DNA of 64,000 bases from the NCBI RefSeq assembly GCF_014649755.1, contig NZ_BMTQ01000007.1, positions 124,001 to 188,000 on the forward strand, given 5' to 3'. Both the position numbers and the translations under genes were made by a program. The notes under the pieces were generated by a model. The model ran no database searches. It was not told the DNA's origin and was given only the letters and a program-made list of their open reading frames with translations. This document shows positions 9,241-17,915 of the stretch, in pieces (position 1 is the first letter of the stretch; each line of letters begins with the position of its first letter). This DNA is from Streptomyces litmocidini (lineage in GTDB: Bacteria; Actinomycetota; Actinomycetes; Streptomycetales; Streptomycetaceae).

Positions 9241-10275
9241 TCAGGCTCCCGTGGTCCAGTCGAGGATGATCTTGCCGCTCTTGCCGGAGGCCGCGTCGTC
9301 GAAGGCGGCTTCGAAGTCGGTGTGGTCGTAGCGGCCGGTGATGACCGGGCTGAGGTCCAGGCCGCCTTCCAGGAGCACCGACATCGCGTACCAGGTCTCG
9401 AACATCTCGCGGCCGTAGATGCCCTTGATCGTGATCATGGAGGTGACGACCTTCGCCCAGTCGACGGCGAAGTCCTCGGCGGGCAGGCCGAGCACGGCGA
9501 TCTTCCCGCCGTGGGTCATGTTGGCGATCATGTCGCGCATCGCGTGCGGGTTGCCGGACATCTCCAGGCCGACGTCGAAGCCCTCCTTGAGCCCGAGGGT
9601 GCGCTGGCCGTCGGCGATGGTCTGCTCGGCGACATCGAGGGCGAGCGTGACGCCCGCCTTGCGCGCCAGGGCGAGGCGCTCCTCGCTGACGTCGGTGATG
9701 ACGACGTTGCGGGCGCCGGCGTGCTTGGCGACGGCCGCGGCCATGATGCCGATGGGGCCGGCGCCGGTGACGAGGACGTCCTCGCCGACGAGCGGGAAGG
9801 AGAGGGCGGTGTGCACGGCGTTGCCGAAGGGGTCGAAGATCGCGGCGACGTCGAGGTCGACGGGGGCCCGGTGCACCCACACGTTGGAGGCGGGCAGCGC
9901 CACGTACTCGGCGAAGGCGCCGTCCCGGCCGACGCCGAGGCCGACGGTGGCGCGGCAGAGGTGGCGGCGGCCGGCCAGGCAGTTGCGGCACTTGCCGCAG
10001 ACGAGGTGGCCCTCGCCGCTGACCAGGTCGCCGACGGTGATGTCGGCGACGTCACGGCCGACGGAGACGACCTCGCCGACGAACTCGTGGCCGATCGTCA
10101 GCGGCGTGGCGATCGTCTTCTGCGCCCAGCCGTCCCAGGAGCGGATGTGCAGGTCGGTCCCGCAGATACCGGTCCGCTTGACCTTGATGAGGACGTCCCC
10201 CGGACCTGTCTCCGGCTCGGGCACGTCCGTGAGCCAGAGTCCCGGCTCCGCCTTCAGCTTGACCAGCGCCTTCAA
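9241..10275 (-). CDS. tdh: L-threonine 3-dehydrogenase
   Basis: A zinc-dependent medium-chain dehydrogenase oxidising L-threonine to 2-amino-3-oxobutanoate with NAD+. The catalytic zinc ligands are in GICGTDLH (about residue 37) and GHEF (about 63), the structural zinc cysteines in CGKCRNCLAGRRHLC (about 94-108), and the Rossmann motif is GAGPIG (about 172). The family start K-A-L-V-K-L is preceded by TTG, with GGGAG eight bases upstream, so I start at this TTG (344 residues, close to the usual 342). No ATG or GTG is near. A rare start on a degradative enzyme may hold translation down. kbl follows 3 bp later. Confidence 0.95.
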   Translation of the reverse strand: MKALVKLKAEPGLWLTDVPEPETGPGDVLIKVKRTGICGTDLHIRSWDGWAQKTIATPLTIGHEFVGEVVSVGRDVADITVGDLVSGEGHLVCGKCRNCLAGRRHLCRATVGLGVGRDGAFAEYVALPASNVWVHRAPVDLDVAAIFDPFGNAVHTALSFPLVGEDVLVTGAGPIGIMAAAVAKHAGARNVVITDVSEERLALARKAGVTLALDVAEQTIADGQRTLGLKEGFDVGLEMSGNPHAMRDMIANMTHGGKIAVLGLPAEDFAVDWAKVVTSMITIKGIYGREMFETWYAMSVLLEGGLDLSPVITGRYDHTDFEAAFDDAASGKSGKIILDWTTGA

Positions 10276-10344
10276 TGCAACGGCTCCCGACGTGCGTGTC
10301 CTGTGATGTGAGGGCGCGGGCACGACTGCGCGCCCAAGATCCCT

Positions 10345-10359
10345 GGAAGAGAATCTTCC
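10345..10359 (-). promoter_or_regulatory. GGAAGA-GAA-TCTTCC inverted repeat upstream of tdh-kbl
   Basis: Perfect 6-bp arms around a 3-bp spacer, about 70-84 bp upstream of the tdh start, in an AT-richer patch than its surroundings. It is placed like an operator or promoter element of the tdh-kbl operon. Confidence 0.45.
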
Positions 10360-10480
10360 GTACGCGAGCCGTGCGGTCCATCGAGGATTTCTTAAGCGCG
10401 CTCGCAGATCAGCTTCACACCCCGGGCGGGGAGGGGGCGACGTCAACGGGGCCGAACGGAGAGGGCCCGGCCGGGGACGG

Positions 10481-10620
10481 CCCCGTCGTCACCCGTCCGG
10501 CCCCGCCGTCACCGGCCCGGGCCCGCCGTCACCCGTCCGGCCCTGCCGTCACCGACCCGGCCCCGTCGTCACCCGTCCGGCCCTGCCGTCACCGACCCGG
10601 CCCCGCCGTCACCGGCCCAG
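10481..10620. repeat. Seven tandem copies of a 20-bp repeat overlapping the 3' end of the FAD oxidoreductase gene
   Basis: The unit is close to CCCYGYCGTCACCSRYCCGG with exact 20-bp periodicity over 140 bp; copies 1 and 5 and copies 4 and 6 are nearly identical. The last unit contains the final codons and the TGA of the downstream (minus-strand) oxidoreductase gene, so the array looks like expansion of that gene's 3' end. Each unit carries a minus-strand GGTGACGG, so in one frame it would repeat the stop codon. Confidence 0.9.
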
Positions 10621-12165
10621 TGCCGCCATCGCCGCGTTGTGGCCGGGGATGCCGCTCACTCCCCCGCCGCGGATCGCCCCCGCTCCGCACAGGAGGACGT
10701 TGGCGTGCGGGGTCTCGACGCCCCAGCGGCCGGTGTCCCCGTCCCCGTACGGGAAGGAGAGGTCGCGGTGGAAGATGTGGCCGCCGGGCAGCCGCAGTTC
10801 GCGTTCGAGGTCGAGCGGGGTCTTCGCCTCGATGCAGGGGCGGCCCTCGGCGTCGAGGGCGAGGCAGTCGGCGATCGGCTCGTCCAGATGGGCGTCGAGC
10901 TGGGCGAGGGTCGCCGCCAGCAGCTTCGCGCGCGTGCCCTCGTTGTCGGCGGTGAACAGCCGGGCGGGGGTGTGCAGTCCGAACAGGGTGAGCGTCTGGT
11001 GGCCCGAGGCCGCCAGGTCCGGGCCGAGGATCGTCGGGTCGGTGAGGGAGTGGCAGTAGATCTCGGACGGCGGGGCGGAGGGCGGGTGCCCGGCGGCGGC
11101 CTCGGCGTGGGCGGTGGCCAGCTGCTCGTACCCCTCGGCGATGTGGAAGGTGCCGGCGAAGGCCTCGCGCGGGTCGACGGAGCGGTCGCGGAGCCTCGGC
11201 AGCCGGGTCAGCAGCATGTTGACCTTGAGCTGGGCGCCCTCCGGGGCGGGCGGGGGCGTCTCGCCGAGCAGGACGGCGAGCTCCTGCGGGGAGGCGTTGA
11301 CGAGGACCCGGCCGGCCTCGACGGTGCCCTCGCCGTCGGCGGTGCGGTAGGTGATCGCGGCGCGGTGCCCGTCGGTCTCGATCCGGGTGGCCTCGTGGCC
11401 GGTGAGGATGCGGGCCCCGGCGGCGCGGGCGGCGTCCGCGAGGGCGTCGGTCAGGGCTCCCATGCCTCCCACGGGCACGTCCCAGTCGCCGGTTCCGCCG
11501 CCGATGACGTGGTACAGGAAGCAGCGGTTCTGGAGGAGGGTGGGGTCGTGGGCGTCGGCGAAGGTGCCGATGAGGGCGTCGGTGAGGACGACGCCCCGGA
11601 CGAGGTCGTCCGCGAAGGTCTTCTCGACGGTGACGCCGAGGGGTTCCTCGAAGAGCGTGCGCCAGGTGTCGGCGTCGTCGACGCGGGCGCGCAGCCCGTC
11701 GCGGGTGGGGAGGGGCTCGGTGAGGGTGGGGAAGATCCGGCGGGCGGCCTCTCCGGTGCGGGCGTAGAAGGCCTGCCAGGCCTCGTACGCGCGGTCGGAG
11801 CCGGTGAGCGCGGCGAAGGAGGCGCGGGTGCGGTCGGGGCCGCCGCCGACGAGGAGGCCGCCGTCGCCCTTCGGGGTGTACGAGGAGACGGACCGCTTCC
11901 GCACGGCGAACCGCAGTCCGAGTTCCCGCACGATCTTCTCCGGGAGGAGCGAGACGAGGTACGAGTACCGGGAGAGCCGGGCGTCGACCCCGGCGAAGGG
12001 CCGCGTCGACACGGCCGCCCCGCCGGTGGAGCCGAGCCGTTCCAGGACGAGGACGGAGCGTCCGGCACGGGCCAGGTAGGCGGCGGCGACGAGCCCGTTG
12101 TGCCCGCCCCCGACGACGACGGCGTCGTACGAGCGGGATCCTGCGGAAGCGTGAGGGGCGGTCAT
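10609..12165 (-). CDS. FAD-dependent oxidoreductase, phytoene desaturase (CrtI)-like
   Basis: A 518-residue flavoprotein amine-oxidase/desaturase fold. The FAD dinucleotide-binding motif is VVVGGGHNGLVAAAYLARAG at about residues 16-35, and the C-terminal FAD motif is near 485-505 (LLCGAGAIRGGGVSGIPGHN). Members of this subfamily are often annotated phytoene dehydrogenase-like or pyridine nucleotide-disulphide oxidoreductases, but no carotenoid genes lie nearby, so a carotenoid role is not supported. The ATG of MTAPHASAGS is used. The stop codon lies within the 20-bp repeat array. Confidence 0.9.
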   Translation of the reverse strand: MTAPHASAGSRSYDAVVVGGGHNGLVAAAYLARAGRSVLVLERLGSTGGAAVSTRPFAGVDARLSRYSYLVSLLPEKIVRELGLRFAVRKRSVSSYTPKGDGGLLVGGGPDRTRASFAALTGSDRAYEAWQAFYARTGEAARRIFPTLTEPLPTRDGLRARVDDADTWRTLFEEPLGVTVEKTFADDLVRGVVLTDALIGTFADAHDPTLLQNRCFLYHVIGGGTGDWDVPVGGMGALTDALADAARAAGARILTGHEATRIETDGHRAAITYRTADGEGTVEAGRVLVNASPQELAVLLGETPPPAPEGAQLKVNMLLTRLPRLRDRSVDPREAFAGTFHIAEGYEQLATAHAEAAAGHPPSAPPSEIYCHSLTDPTILGPDLAASGHQTLTLFGLHTPARLFTADNEGTRAKLLAATLAQLDAHLDEPIADCLALDAEGRPCIEAKTPLDLERELRLPGGHIFHRDLSFPYGDGDTGRWGVETPHANVLLCGAGAIRGGGVSGIPGHNAAMAALGR

Positions 12166-12388
12166 GGCTCATGCTCACACGCACCGGTGTGCCGGGGGAA
12201 GCCCGCCGCCACGCGTCAGGACCGCGGGGTGACCGAGACCGTTCCGACGTGGGATCCGGGGGTCGCCGCCATGCCCGTGACGAAGCGCGGCGACCGCTGC
12301 CGGGCGCCGGCGACCGGGGCGGCCACGGCCCTCCGCGGCCCGAAGGAGCTCACGCCGTCCGGCCGGGCCCACGCCGTCCGGCTCGGCC

Positions 12389-14641
12389 TCACGCCCCCGG
12401 CGGGGTGGCCGCCCTCAGGAGGAGGGCGGCCGCTTCGGCGTCGCGCCCGAGGCGCTCCAGGCAGTGGGCCTCGTCGTCGAGCGCGGCGAGGGTGTCGGGG
12501 TGCGCGGGCCCGAGGAGCCGGGTGCGGGCGGCGGCGATCGCCCGGTGGCACTCCAGCGCCTCCTCCCAGCGGTCGAGCCTCCCGAGGGCGACGGCCGTCT
12601 CCCAACGGCTGGTGAGCGTGTCGGGATGGTCGGGGCCGAGGACCCGGGCGCGGTCGGCGTGCACGCCCTCGGATTCGGCGAGCGCCTCCGTCCAGCGTCC
12701 CAGTCTGCCGAGGTTGACCGCGAGGGCCTGGCGGGCGCGCAGCGTCTCCGGCCCGTCGGGGCCCTGGGCGCGGGTGCGGGCGGCGACGAGGTCCTGGCAG
12801 AGGGCCAGGGCGTCCGCGGCCCGGCCGAGCCGGCCGAGGCAGACCCCCGTCTCGTAGCGGGCCGCGAGGGTGTCCGGGTGGTCGGGGCCGAGGGCGGCGG
12901 CGCGCGCGTCGGCGATGGCGCGGTACTGGACGAGCGCCTCCTGCCCGCGGCCGAGCCGGGTGAGGGTGTACGCCACCTCGTGGCGGGTCACGAGGGTGTC
13001 GGGGTGTGCCTCGCCGAGCAGCCGGGCCCGGGCCTCGGCGACCTCGCGGGCCGTGCGGTACGACTCCTCCAGCCGGCCGAGGCGGCCGAGGGTGAACGCC
13101 ATGTTGTGGCGGCAGCGCAGGGTGTCGGGGTGGTCGGGGCCGACGGTGCGCTCGCGGGCGGCGAGCACCTCGGCGTACGCCTCGTACGCCTCGGAGTCCC
13201 GTCCGAGGCGGCCCAGGGCGTAGGCCCGCTCCTGCCGCGCCGCCAGGGTGTCGGGGTGGTCGTCGCCGAGGACGCGGGCGCGGGCCGCGGCGACCTCGCC
13301 GAAGATCCGCAGGGCGTCTGCGGGGCGGTCGAGCCGGGCGAGGGCGAAGGCGACCTCGTAGCGGCTGGTCAGGGTGGCGGGGTGGTCCTCGCCGAGGACC
13401 CGGGCGCGGTCCCGGGCCACGGACCGGTGCACGGACTCCGCCTCGCCCCAACGGCCGAGCCGGCCGAGGCCCATCCCCGCCCGGAACCGGCCGGCGAGCA
13501 CCGCGACCAGCTCCGCGGGGGGCGCGGGGGCGGGCGGCGGGGTGCCGCCGGGGGCCGCGGTGGTCCACTCGGTGGTGAGGACGGCCGCGGCGGGGTCCTG
13601 GGCGGCCTGGCGCGGTCCGCCGACGGCCGCCGGGCGGTGCCCGCCGGTGATCCCCCGGGCCCACGCGGGCGCGGGTGCCGTCGCCCCGGCGGCGGGCGCG
13701 CGCTCGGGGAGGGGCACGGGCATGGGGACGGTCAGCGGCAGGGCGGGGGGCGGGGGCGCCTCGGCCGGCGGCGGGAACGGGGCCGGGGCGAAGCGGCCCG
13801 AGACGATCCGGCGGCGCAGGTCGGCCGCGTCGGCCGGCCGCTCCTCGGGGACCTTGGCGAGCAGGTCGACGACGATCCGGTCGAAGTAGTCGGGCAGCTC
13901 GGCGCGGAGCGCGCGCGGCGGGGCCGGCACCGTGTCCCGGTGGCCGATGAGGATGGCCCAGGAGTCGCCGAGGTCGAAGGGCGGGGCGCCGGTGGCCAGC
14001 TCGTACAGCACGCACCCCAGCGAGTAGAGGTCGCTGCGGTGGTCGATCTCGCCGCCGCCCCCGATCTGCTCCGGGGACATGTAGTGGGGCGTCCCCATGG
14101 CGATGCCGGTCCCGGTGAGCTTGGACGTGAAGCCCATGTCGGCGCCGAGCCGCGCTATTCCGAAGTCGCAGATCTTCACCGTGCCGTCCCGCAGGCGCAT
14201 GATGTTCGCGGGCTTCAGGTCGCGGTGCACGATCCCCATCCGATGCGTGTACGCGAGGGCGTCGGCGACCTGGTCGGCGATCTCGACGACGTCCTCCACG
14301 GGCAGCGGCTGCTGGTCGTGGGAGACGAGGAGCTGGCTGAGGTTGCGCCCCTCCAGGAGCTCCATGACGAGGAACAGCACGCCGTCGCACTCGCCGAAGT
14401 CGTGCACGACGGTGATGCCCCGGTGCTGGAGCGCCGCCGCCACCCGGGCCTCGCGGCGGAAGCGCTCGCGCACCACGGTGAGGACCTGCGGGTCCTGCTG
14501 CGGCCCGAGCGGTTTGAGGCACTTGACGGCGACGCCGCGCCCGAGCGCCTCGTCGGTGGCGCGCCACACCTCCCCCATGCCCCCGCGACCGATGACCTCG
14601 TGCAGGCGGTACCGGCCCTGGATCAGTCTGGAGTCCCCCAT
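12389..14641 (-). CDS. Serine/threonine protein kinase with eight TPR repeats
   Basis: A soluble Hanks-type kinase of 750 residues. The N-terminal kinase domain (about 10-270) has a GRGGMGEV glycine loop, the ATP Lys in VAVKCLK, HRDLKPAN near 140, DFG and the SPEQ of the P+1 loop. A proline/alanine linker follows (about 290-400). The C-terminal half is a run of eight 42-residue repeats with core LGPDHPDTLAARYE and LGRLGRWxEAL, of the kinesin-light-chain TPR type, probably a protein-binding platform. There is no transmembrane helix. The ATG start is 19 bp inside the 3' end of the upstream oxygenase gene, so the two are probably co-transcribed. Partner and substrates are unknown. Confidence 0.93.
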   Translation of the reverse strand: MGDSRLIQGRYRLHEVIGRGGMGEVWRATDEALGRGVAVKCLKPLGPQQDPQVLTVVRERFRREARVAAALQHRGITVVHDFGECDGVLFLVMELLEGRNLSQLLVSHDQQPLPVEDVVEIADQVADALAYTHRMGIVHRDLKPANIMRLRDGTVKICDFGIARLGADMGFTSKLTGTGIAMGTPHYMSPEQIGGGGEIDHRSDLYSLGCVLYELATGAPPFDLGDSWAILIGHRDTVPAPPRALRAELPDYFDRIVVDLLAKVPEERPADAADLRRRIVSGRFAPAPFPPPAEAPPPPALPLTVPMPVPLPERAPAAGATAPAPAWARGITGGHRPAAVGGPRQAAQDPAAAVLTTEWTTAAPGGTPPPAPAPPAELVAVLAGRFRAGMGLGRLGRWGEAESVHRSVARDRARVLGEDHPATLTSRYEVAFALARLDRPADALRIFGEVAAARARVLGDDHPDTLAARQERAYALGRLGRDSEAYEAYAEVLAARERTVGPDHPDTLRCRHNMAFTLGRLGRLEESYRTAREVAEARARLLGEAHPDTLVTRHEVAYTLTRLGRGQEALVQYRAIADARAAALGPDHPDTLAARYETGVCLGRLGRAADALALCQDLVAARTRAQGPDGPETLRARQALAVNLGRLGRWTEALAESEGVHADRARVLGPDHPDTLTSRWETAVALGRLDRWEEALECHRAIAAARTRLLGPAHPDTLAALDDEAHCLERLGRDAEAAALLLRAATPPGA

Positions 14642-15537
14642 CGCGTGCTGCCGCCCCCGTCGATTCCGTACTGCCTCCTCGGCTCCTCCAGTATGGCCGC
14701 CGGGTCGGACGGTGAATACGGGGCGGGGTACGCGTACGGGTCGGGCCGGGCCTCCGGGCCGAGCCGGTCCACGGCGCGCAGGATGTGCCGGGGCGGCAGC
14801 CGCCAGCGCAGGCGGGCGGGGACGCGGCGCAGGAGGTTGGCGGTCGCGACGAGCCGGCGGGTGACGGTCTCCGGGGGCGGGGCGGGGCGGCCGTAGAGCG
14901 CGTGGGCGTAGGGGGGCAGGGTGTCGTACGCGAGCGCGGTGACGCGCCGCCAGATCACCTCGCGCGCCGGTACCAGGGCGGGTTTCACCGGCGGGCGGCG
15001 GAGGAAGTCGGCGACGGTCCGGGCGTCCGGTCCGGCGGTCAGTCCGGGGCGCACGGCCTCGAAGTAGGCGGCGAGGCCGGCCGTGGAGGCGGGGACGGCG
15101 TCCGGGTCGAGGCCGACGAGCCGGGCCGAGGCGCGGTGCTCGTCGACGTACCGGTCGGCCGCGGCGTCGGTGAGCGGGATCCCCGAGCGGCGCGCGACCG
15201 AGAGGTACGAGTCGGTCTCGGCGCAGTGGACCCAGAGCAGCAGCTCGGGGTCGTCCACGCCGAGCAGCCGGTGGATCCGCCGCACGCGGGCGCCGGCCGC
15301 CTCGGCGGCTTCGGCGGTCCCGTAGCTGAGGGTTCCGACGAAGTTCGCGGTCCGCATCAGCCGGCCCCAGGGGTCCTCCCGGAAACCGCTGTTGATCATG
15401 ACGCCGCGGACGGCGACGGGGTGCAGCGCCTGGAGCCAGAGGGCCCGGACGCCGGCGATCCACATCACCGGGTCGCTGTGCAGCTGCCAGGTCACGGAGC
15501 GGGGGCCGAAGAGCCCGGGGTCGGCGTCCTGCCTCAT
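14623..15537 (-). CDS. Oxygenase MpaB family protein (DUF2236)
   Basis: About 304 residues of the DUF2236/MpaB-like family: heme-type oxygenase relatives that include latex-clearing protein and fungal MpaB. The family-typical regions RALWLQALHPVAVRGV (about 35), WVHCAETDSYL (about 102) and the helical C-terminus are visible. The start is taken at MRQDADPGLFG; an in-frame upstream extension to 15666 encodes repeated SRPVPK and is unlikely to be translated. Its 3' end overlaps the kinase start by 19 bp. Substrate unknown. Confidence 0.85.
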   Translation of the reverse strand: MRQDADPGLFGPRSVTWQLHSDPVMWIAGVRALWLQALHPVAVRGVMINSGFREDPWGRLMRTANFVGTLSYGTAEAAEAAGARVRRIHRLLGVDDPELLLWVHCAETDSYLSVARRSGIPLTDAAADRYVDEHRASARLVGLDPDAVPASTAGLAAYFEAVRPGLTAGPDARTVADFLRRPPVKPALVPAREVIWRRVTALAYDTLPPYAHALYGRPAPPPETVTRRLVATANLLRRVPARLRWRLPPRHILRAVDRLGPEARPDPYAYPAPYSPSDPAAILEEPRRQYGIDGGGSTRWGTPD

Positions 15538-15564
15538 GGCGCCCAGGCTACGCCGGAACGGTTC

Positions 15565-15613
15565 CTTCGGAACCGGTCGGGACGGGCCCTTCGGAACCGG
15601 CCGGGACGGGCCC
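15565..15613. repeat. Two 24-bp TTCGGAACCGGYCGGGACGGGCCC repeats
   Basis: Two adjacent copies differing by one base, just upstream of the MpaB-family gene start and between it and the divergent channel gene. A shorter GGAACGGTTCC-like string precedes them. No function is apparent. Confidence 0.6.
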
Positions 15614-15734
15614 TCCTCCCCGGTGGGCGCCGCCGCCCCCGTGCGGGCCTCCGCCCGGCCGCGCATCCTCGAAGCATGGCCAGCAAGCTTGTCGACCCGC
15701 CCGCGCGGACGGGCGCGGGACGGACGGTGCCGGG

Positions 15735-16625
15735 ATGACGTGGTTGTCGGTCCTCGCGGGGGCGGCGCTGATCCTGTTCGCCCTGCGGGACGTCTTCCAC
15801 ACGATCTGGCACCCCACCCGGCACGGCGGCCTGAGCCGACTGGTGATGCGGGGCGTCTGGCGGCTCTCGGCCCATCACCGGGAGCGGTGGCGGCCGGTCG
15901 GTCTGGCGGGGCCGGTGGGCATGATGGTGGTCGTCGCCGTCTGGGCGTTCATCGTCTCCGCCGGCTGGGGGCTCGTCTACTGGCCCTCCATGCCGGACGA
16001 CTTCTCGTACGCCCCGGGGCTCGCGCCCGCCGAGCACGCGGGTCCCGTCGACGCGCTGTACGTCTCGCTCGTCACCCTGGCCACCCTCGGGCTCGGTGAC
16101 ATCGCGCCGACCTCGGAATGGCTGCGGATCCTCGCCCCGCTGGAGGCCCTGGTGGGCTTCGCCCTGCTGTCGGCGACCGTCGCCTGGGTCCTCGGCATCT
16201 ACCCGGCCCTCGCCCGCCGCAGGGCGCTCGCGCTGCGGCTGTCCCACCTGGGCCGCAACCGCCTCACCACCCAGGCCCTCGACTCCGCCGGGGGCGCCGC
16301 GCTCCTGGACGGCCTCGCCTCGGCGCTCTCGACCGTCACCGTCGACTTCCTGCAGTACGCCGAGTCGTACTACTTCTACGACGGGGAGGAGAACATCTCC
16401 CTGGCCGGCCGCCTCGGTCACGCCGTCCGCCTGGCGGACCGGGCCGAGCGGGCCCGCCATCCGGACGTCCGGCTCTCCGCGTCGGTCCTGCGCACGGCGC
16501 TCGACGACCTGGCCACCGTCCTCGACGAGCGCTTCCTGCGCACCGGCGGGCCTTCCGACGAGGTGTTCAGGGCGTACGCGGCGGACCACGGACGCTCCCG
16601 GGACGGCGGGGGCGACGGGCCGTGA
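15735..16625 (+). CDS. Two-pore-type potassium channel family protein
   Basis: A 296-residue membrane protein with a helix at residues 3-25, another near 55-78, a re-entrant pore loop and a helix near 125-155. The pore has the selectivity filter sequence TLGLGD (about residues 116-121), matching the TxGxGD rule for K+ channels. A cytosolic tail of about 135 residues carries no obvious RCK domain. The ATG start lacks a clear Shine-Dalgarno. It is divergent from the MpaB-family gene. Ion selectivity is inferred from the filter alone. Confidence 0.85.
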   Translation: MTWLSVLAGAALILFALRDVFHTIWHPTRHGGLSRLVMRGVWRLSAHHRERWRPVGLAGPVGMMVVVAVWAFIVSAGWGLVYWPSMPDDFSYAPGLAPAEHAGPVDALYVSLVTLATLGLGDIAPTSEWLRILAPLEALVGFALLSATVAWVLGIYPALARRRALALRLSHLGRNRLTTQALDSAGGAALLDGLASALSTVTVDFLQYAESYYFYDGEENISLAGRLGHAVRLADRAERARHPDVRLSASVLRTALDDLATVLDERFLRTGGPSDEVFRAYAADHGRSRDGGGDGP

Positions 16626-16681
16626 GGAGAAACCGCATTCCCCCTCGACACGATCGTCCCGGGCGCCACATCCTGTGCCCC

Positions 16682-17248
16682 ATGGAATACCTCTGCTACC
16701 ACCGCGACCGGTCCGGGTCCATGCCCCTGCGGCAGGCCCTCCTCGAAGCGCACTGGGCGTACATGGACGGCTTCGCGGAGCGGCTCATCGCGCGCGGGCC
16801 GACCTTCGACGCGACGGGCGAACGGTGCACCGGGAGCGTGCACGTCGTCGACCTGCCCGACGCCGCCGCGGCCCGGGCGTTCGCCTTCGACGAGCCCAAC
16901 TACCAGGCCGGGGTGTACCGGGACGTCCTGTTGCGGCGATGGCACAACACGCTGGGACGGACGATGTGGGAGTTCCCCGGAGGACGCGAGGGCGGCAACC
17001 GCTACCTGGTCCTGGGCCTCGGGGAGGGCGAGCCCGTCGACCTCACCCCTCCGCCCGGTCCGGCGGAGCGGGACGACCTGATCGCCTACGGTCCCCTGCT
17101 GGCCGACGACGGCACCACCTGGGTGGGCACGGCGGCCCTGGTCCGCGCCCCGGACGGGGCGACGGCCGCGGCCGTCCTGCGGACCCCCGAGCGCTACGCC
17201 GACATCGAGGTCCACGACTGGTCCTTCGGCGGGCGCCCGACGACCTGA
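16682..17248 (+). CDS. YCII-related domain protein
   Basis: A 188-residue protein whose first 90 residues (LLEAHWAYMDGFAERLIARG, then the RCTGSVHVVDLPDAAAARAF region and YQAGVYRDV) match the YCII/dimeric alpha-beta-barrel fold with its characteristic His. The second half (DLIAYGPLLADDGTTWVGTAA) looks like a second, weaker copy of the same fold, so it may be an internally duplicated member. Activity is unknown. It is 56 bp after the channel gene on the same strand. Confidence 0.8.
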   Translation: MEYLCYHRDRSGSMPLRQALLEAHWAYMDGFAERLIARGPTFDATGERCTGSVHVVDLPDAAAARAFAFDEPNYQAGVYRDVLLRRWHNTLGRTMWEFPGGREGGNRYLVLGLGEGEPVDLTPPPGPAERDDLIAYGPLLADDGTTWVGTAALVRAPDGATAAAVLRTPERYADIEVHDWSFGGRPTT

Positions 17249-17396
17249 CCGCCCGCCGGACCGCTTCATCCAGCATGTGAGAACCGGCGGCCGGGCGGCC
17301 GGTGGAACGCCTCCGCGCCGTCAGGGTTTCCCTGCCCGTGGCCGGTACGCGAGGAACCGGCCGCCCGTCACGCCCGATCTCCCACGAGGACGCCCC

Positions 17397-17678
17397 GTGT
17401 TCACGGTCAACGAGTACTTCGACGGCTCGGTGAAGTCGATCGCCTTCACGCAGGAGGAGGGCCCGGCGACCATCGGCGTCATGGCCCCGGGCGAGTACGA
17501 GTTCGGCACCGGCGCTCCGGAGACCGTGCACGTGGTCAGCGGCGCCCTGACGGTCAGGCTGCCCGGCGCCGACGCGTGGAGCACCTTCGCCGCCGGGGAC
17601 CGCTTCGAGGTCCCCGGGGACAGCAGGTTCCGGCTGACGGTCGCGGTGGAGACCGCCTACCTCTGCGCATACCGCTGA
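17397..17678 (+). CDS. ppnP: Pyrimidine/purine nucleoside phosphorylase
   Basis: A small cupin-fold enzyme (93 residues; family length 94) that phosphorolyses a range of nucleosides to base and ribose-1-phosphate. The family features EYFDGSVKSIAF, GVMAPGEYEFGT, the VVSGALTVRLPG beta-turn and FEVPGDSRF are all present. The start is GTG at 17397, placed six bases after a GAGGA ribosome site; the in-frame upstream extension is low complexity and not conserved. Confidence 0.93.
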   Translation: MFTVNEYFDGSVKSIAFTQEEGPATIGVMAPGEYEFGTGAPETVHVVSGALTVRLPGADAWSTFAAGDRFEVPGDSRFRLTVAVETAYLCAYR

Positions 17679-17747
17679 GCCGCGAGCACCGCTGAGCGAC
17701 GGCCCGCCCGACGGGTCGGAACAGCGAGCCGGCCGAAGGCCCGGGCC

Positions 17748-17787
17748 CCCGGGCTCCCGGGCTCCCGGGCTCCCGGGCTCCCGGGCT
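17748..17787. repeat. Five tandem copies of the 8-bp unit CCCGGGCT
   Basis: A perfect 5 x 8 bp array, each unit holding the palindrome CCCGGG, in the 237-bp gap between two convergent genes. It could fold into alternative hairpins and is a likely site of copy-number change between strains. Confidence 0.9.
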
Positions 17788-17915
17788 CCCCCCAGCACCG
17801 GAAGCCGGTGTCCGCGAGGGCGGTCGTCCGCTCCCGGCCGGACGGCGTCGGGACGATTCGTGTGCGCTCCCTCCCCGTCGGTCTCCGAGGACGGGCGCGG
17901 CGCCGGACGAGGGGT

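Noticed and set aside
10481..10620. CRISPR-like repeat array
   Set aside because: The 20-bp units are contiguous, with no spacers.
12216..14567. A 783-residue minus-strand frame with very high Arg/Pro
   Set aside because: It is the alternate frame of the TPR kinase gene; composition is the usual artefact of GC-rich code.
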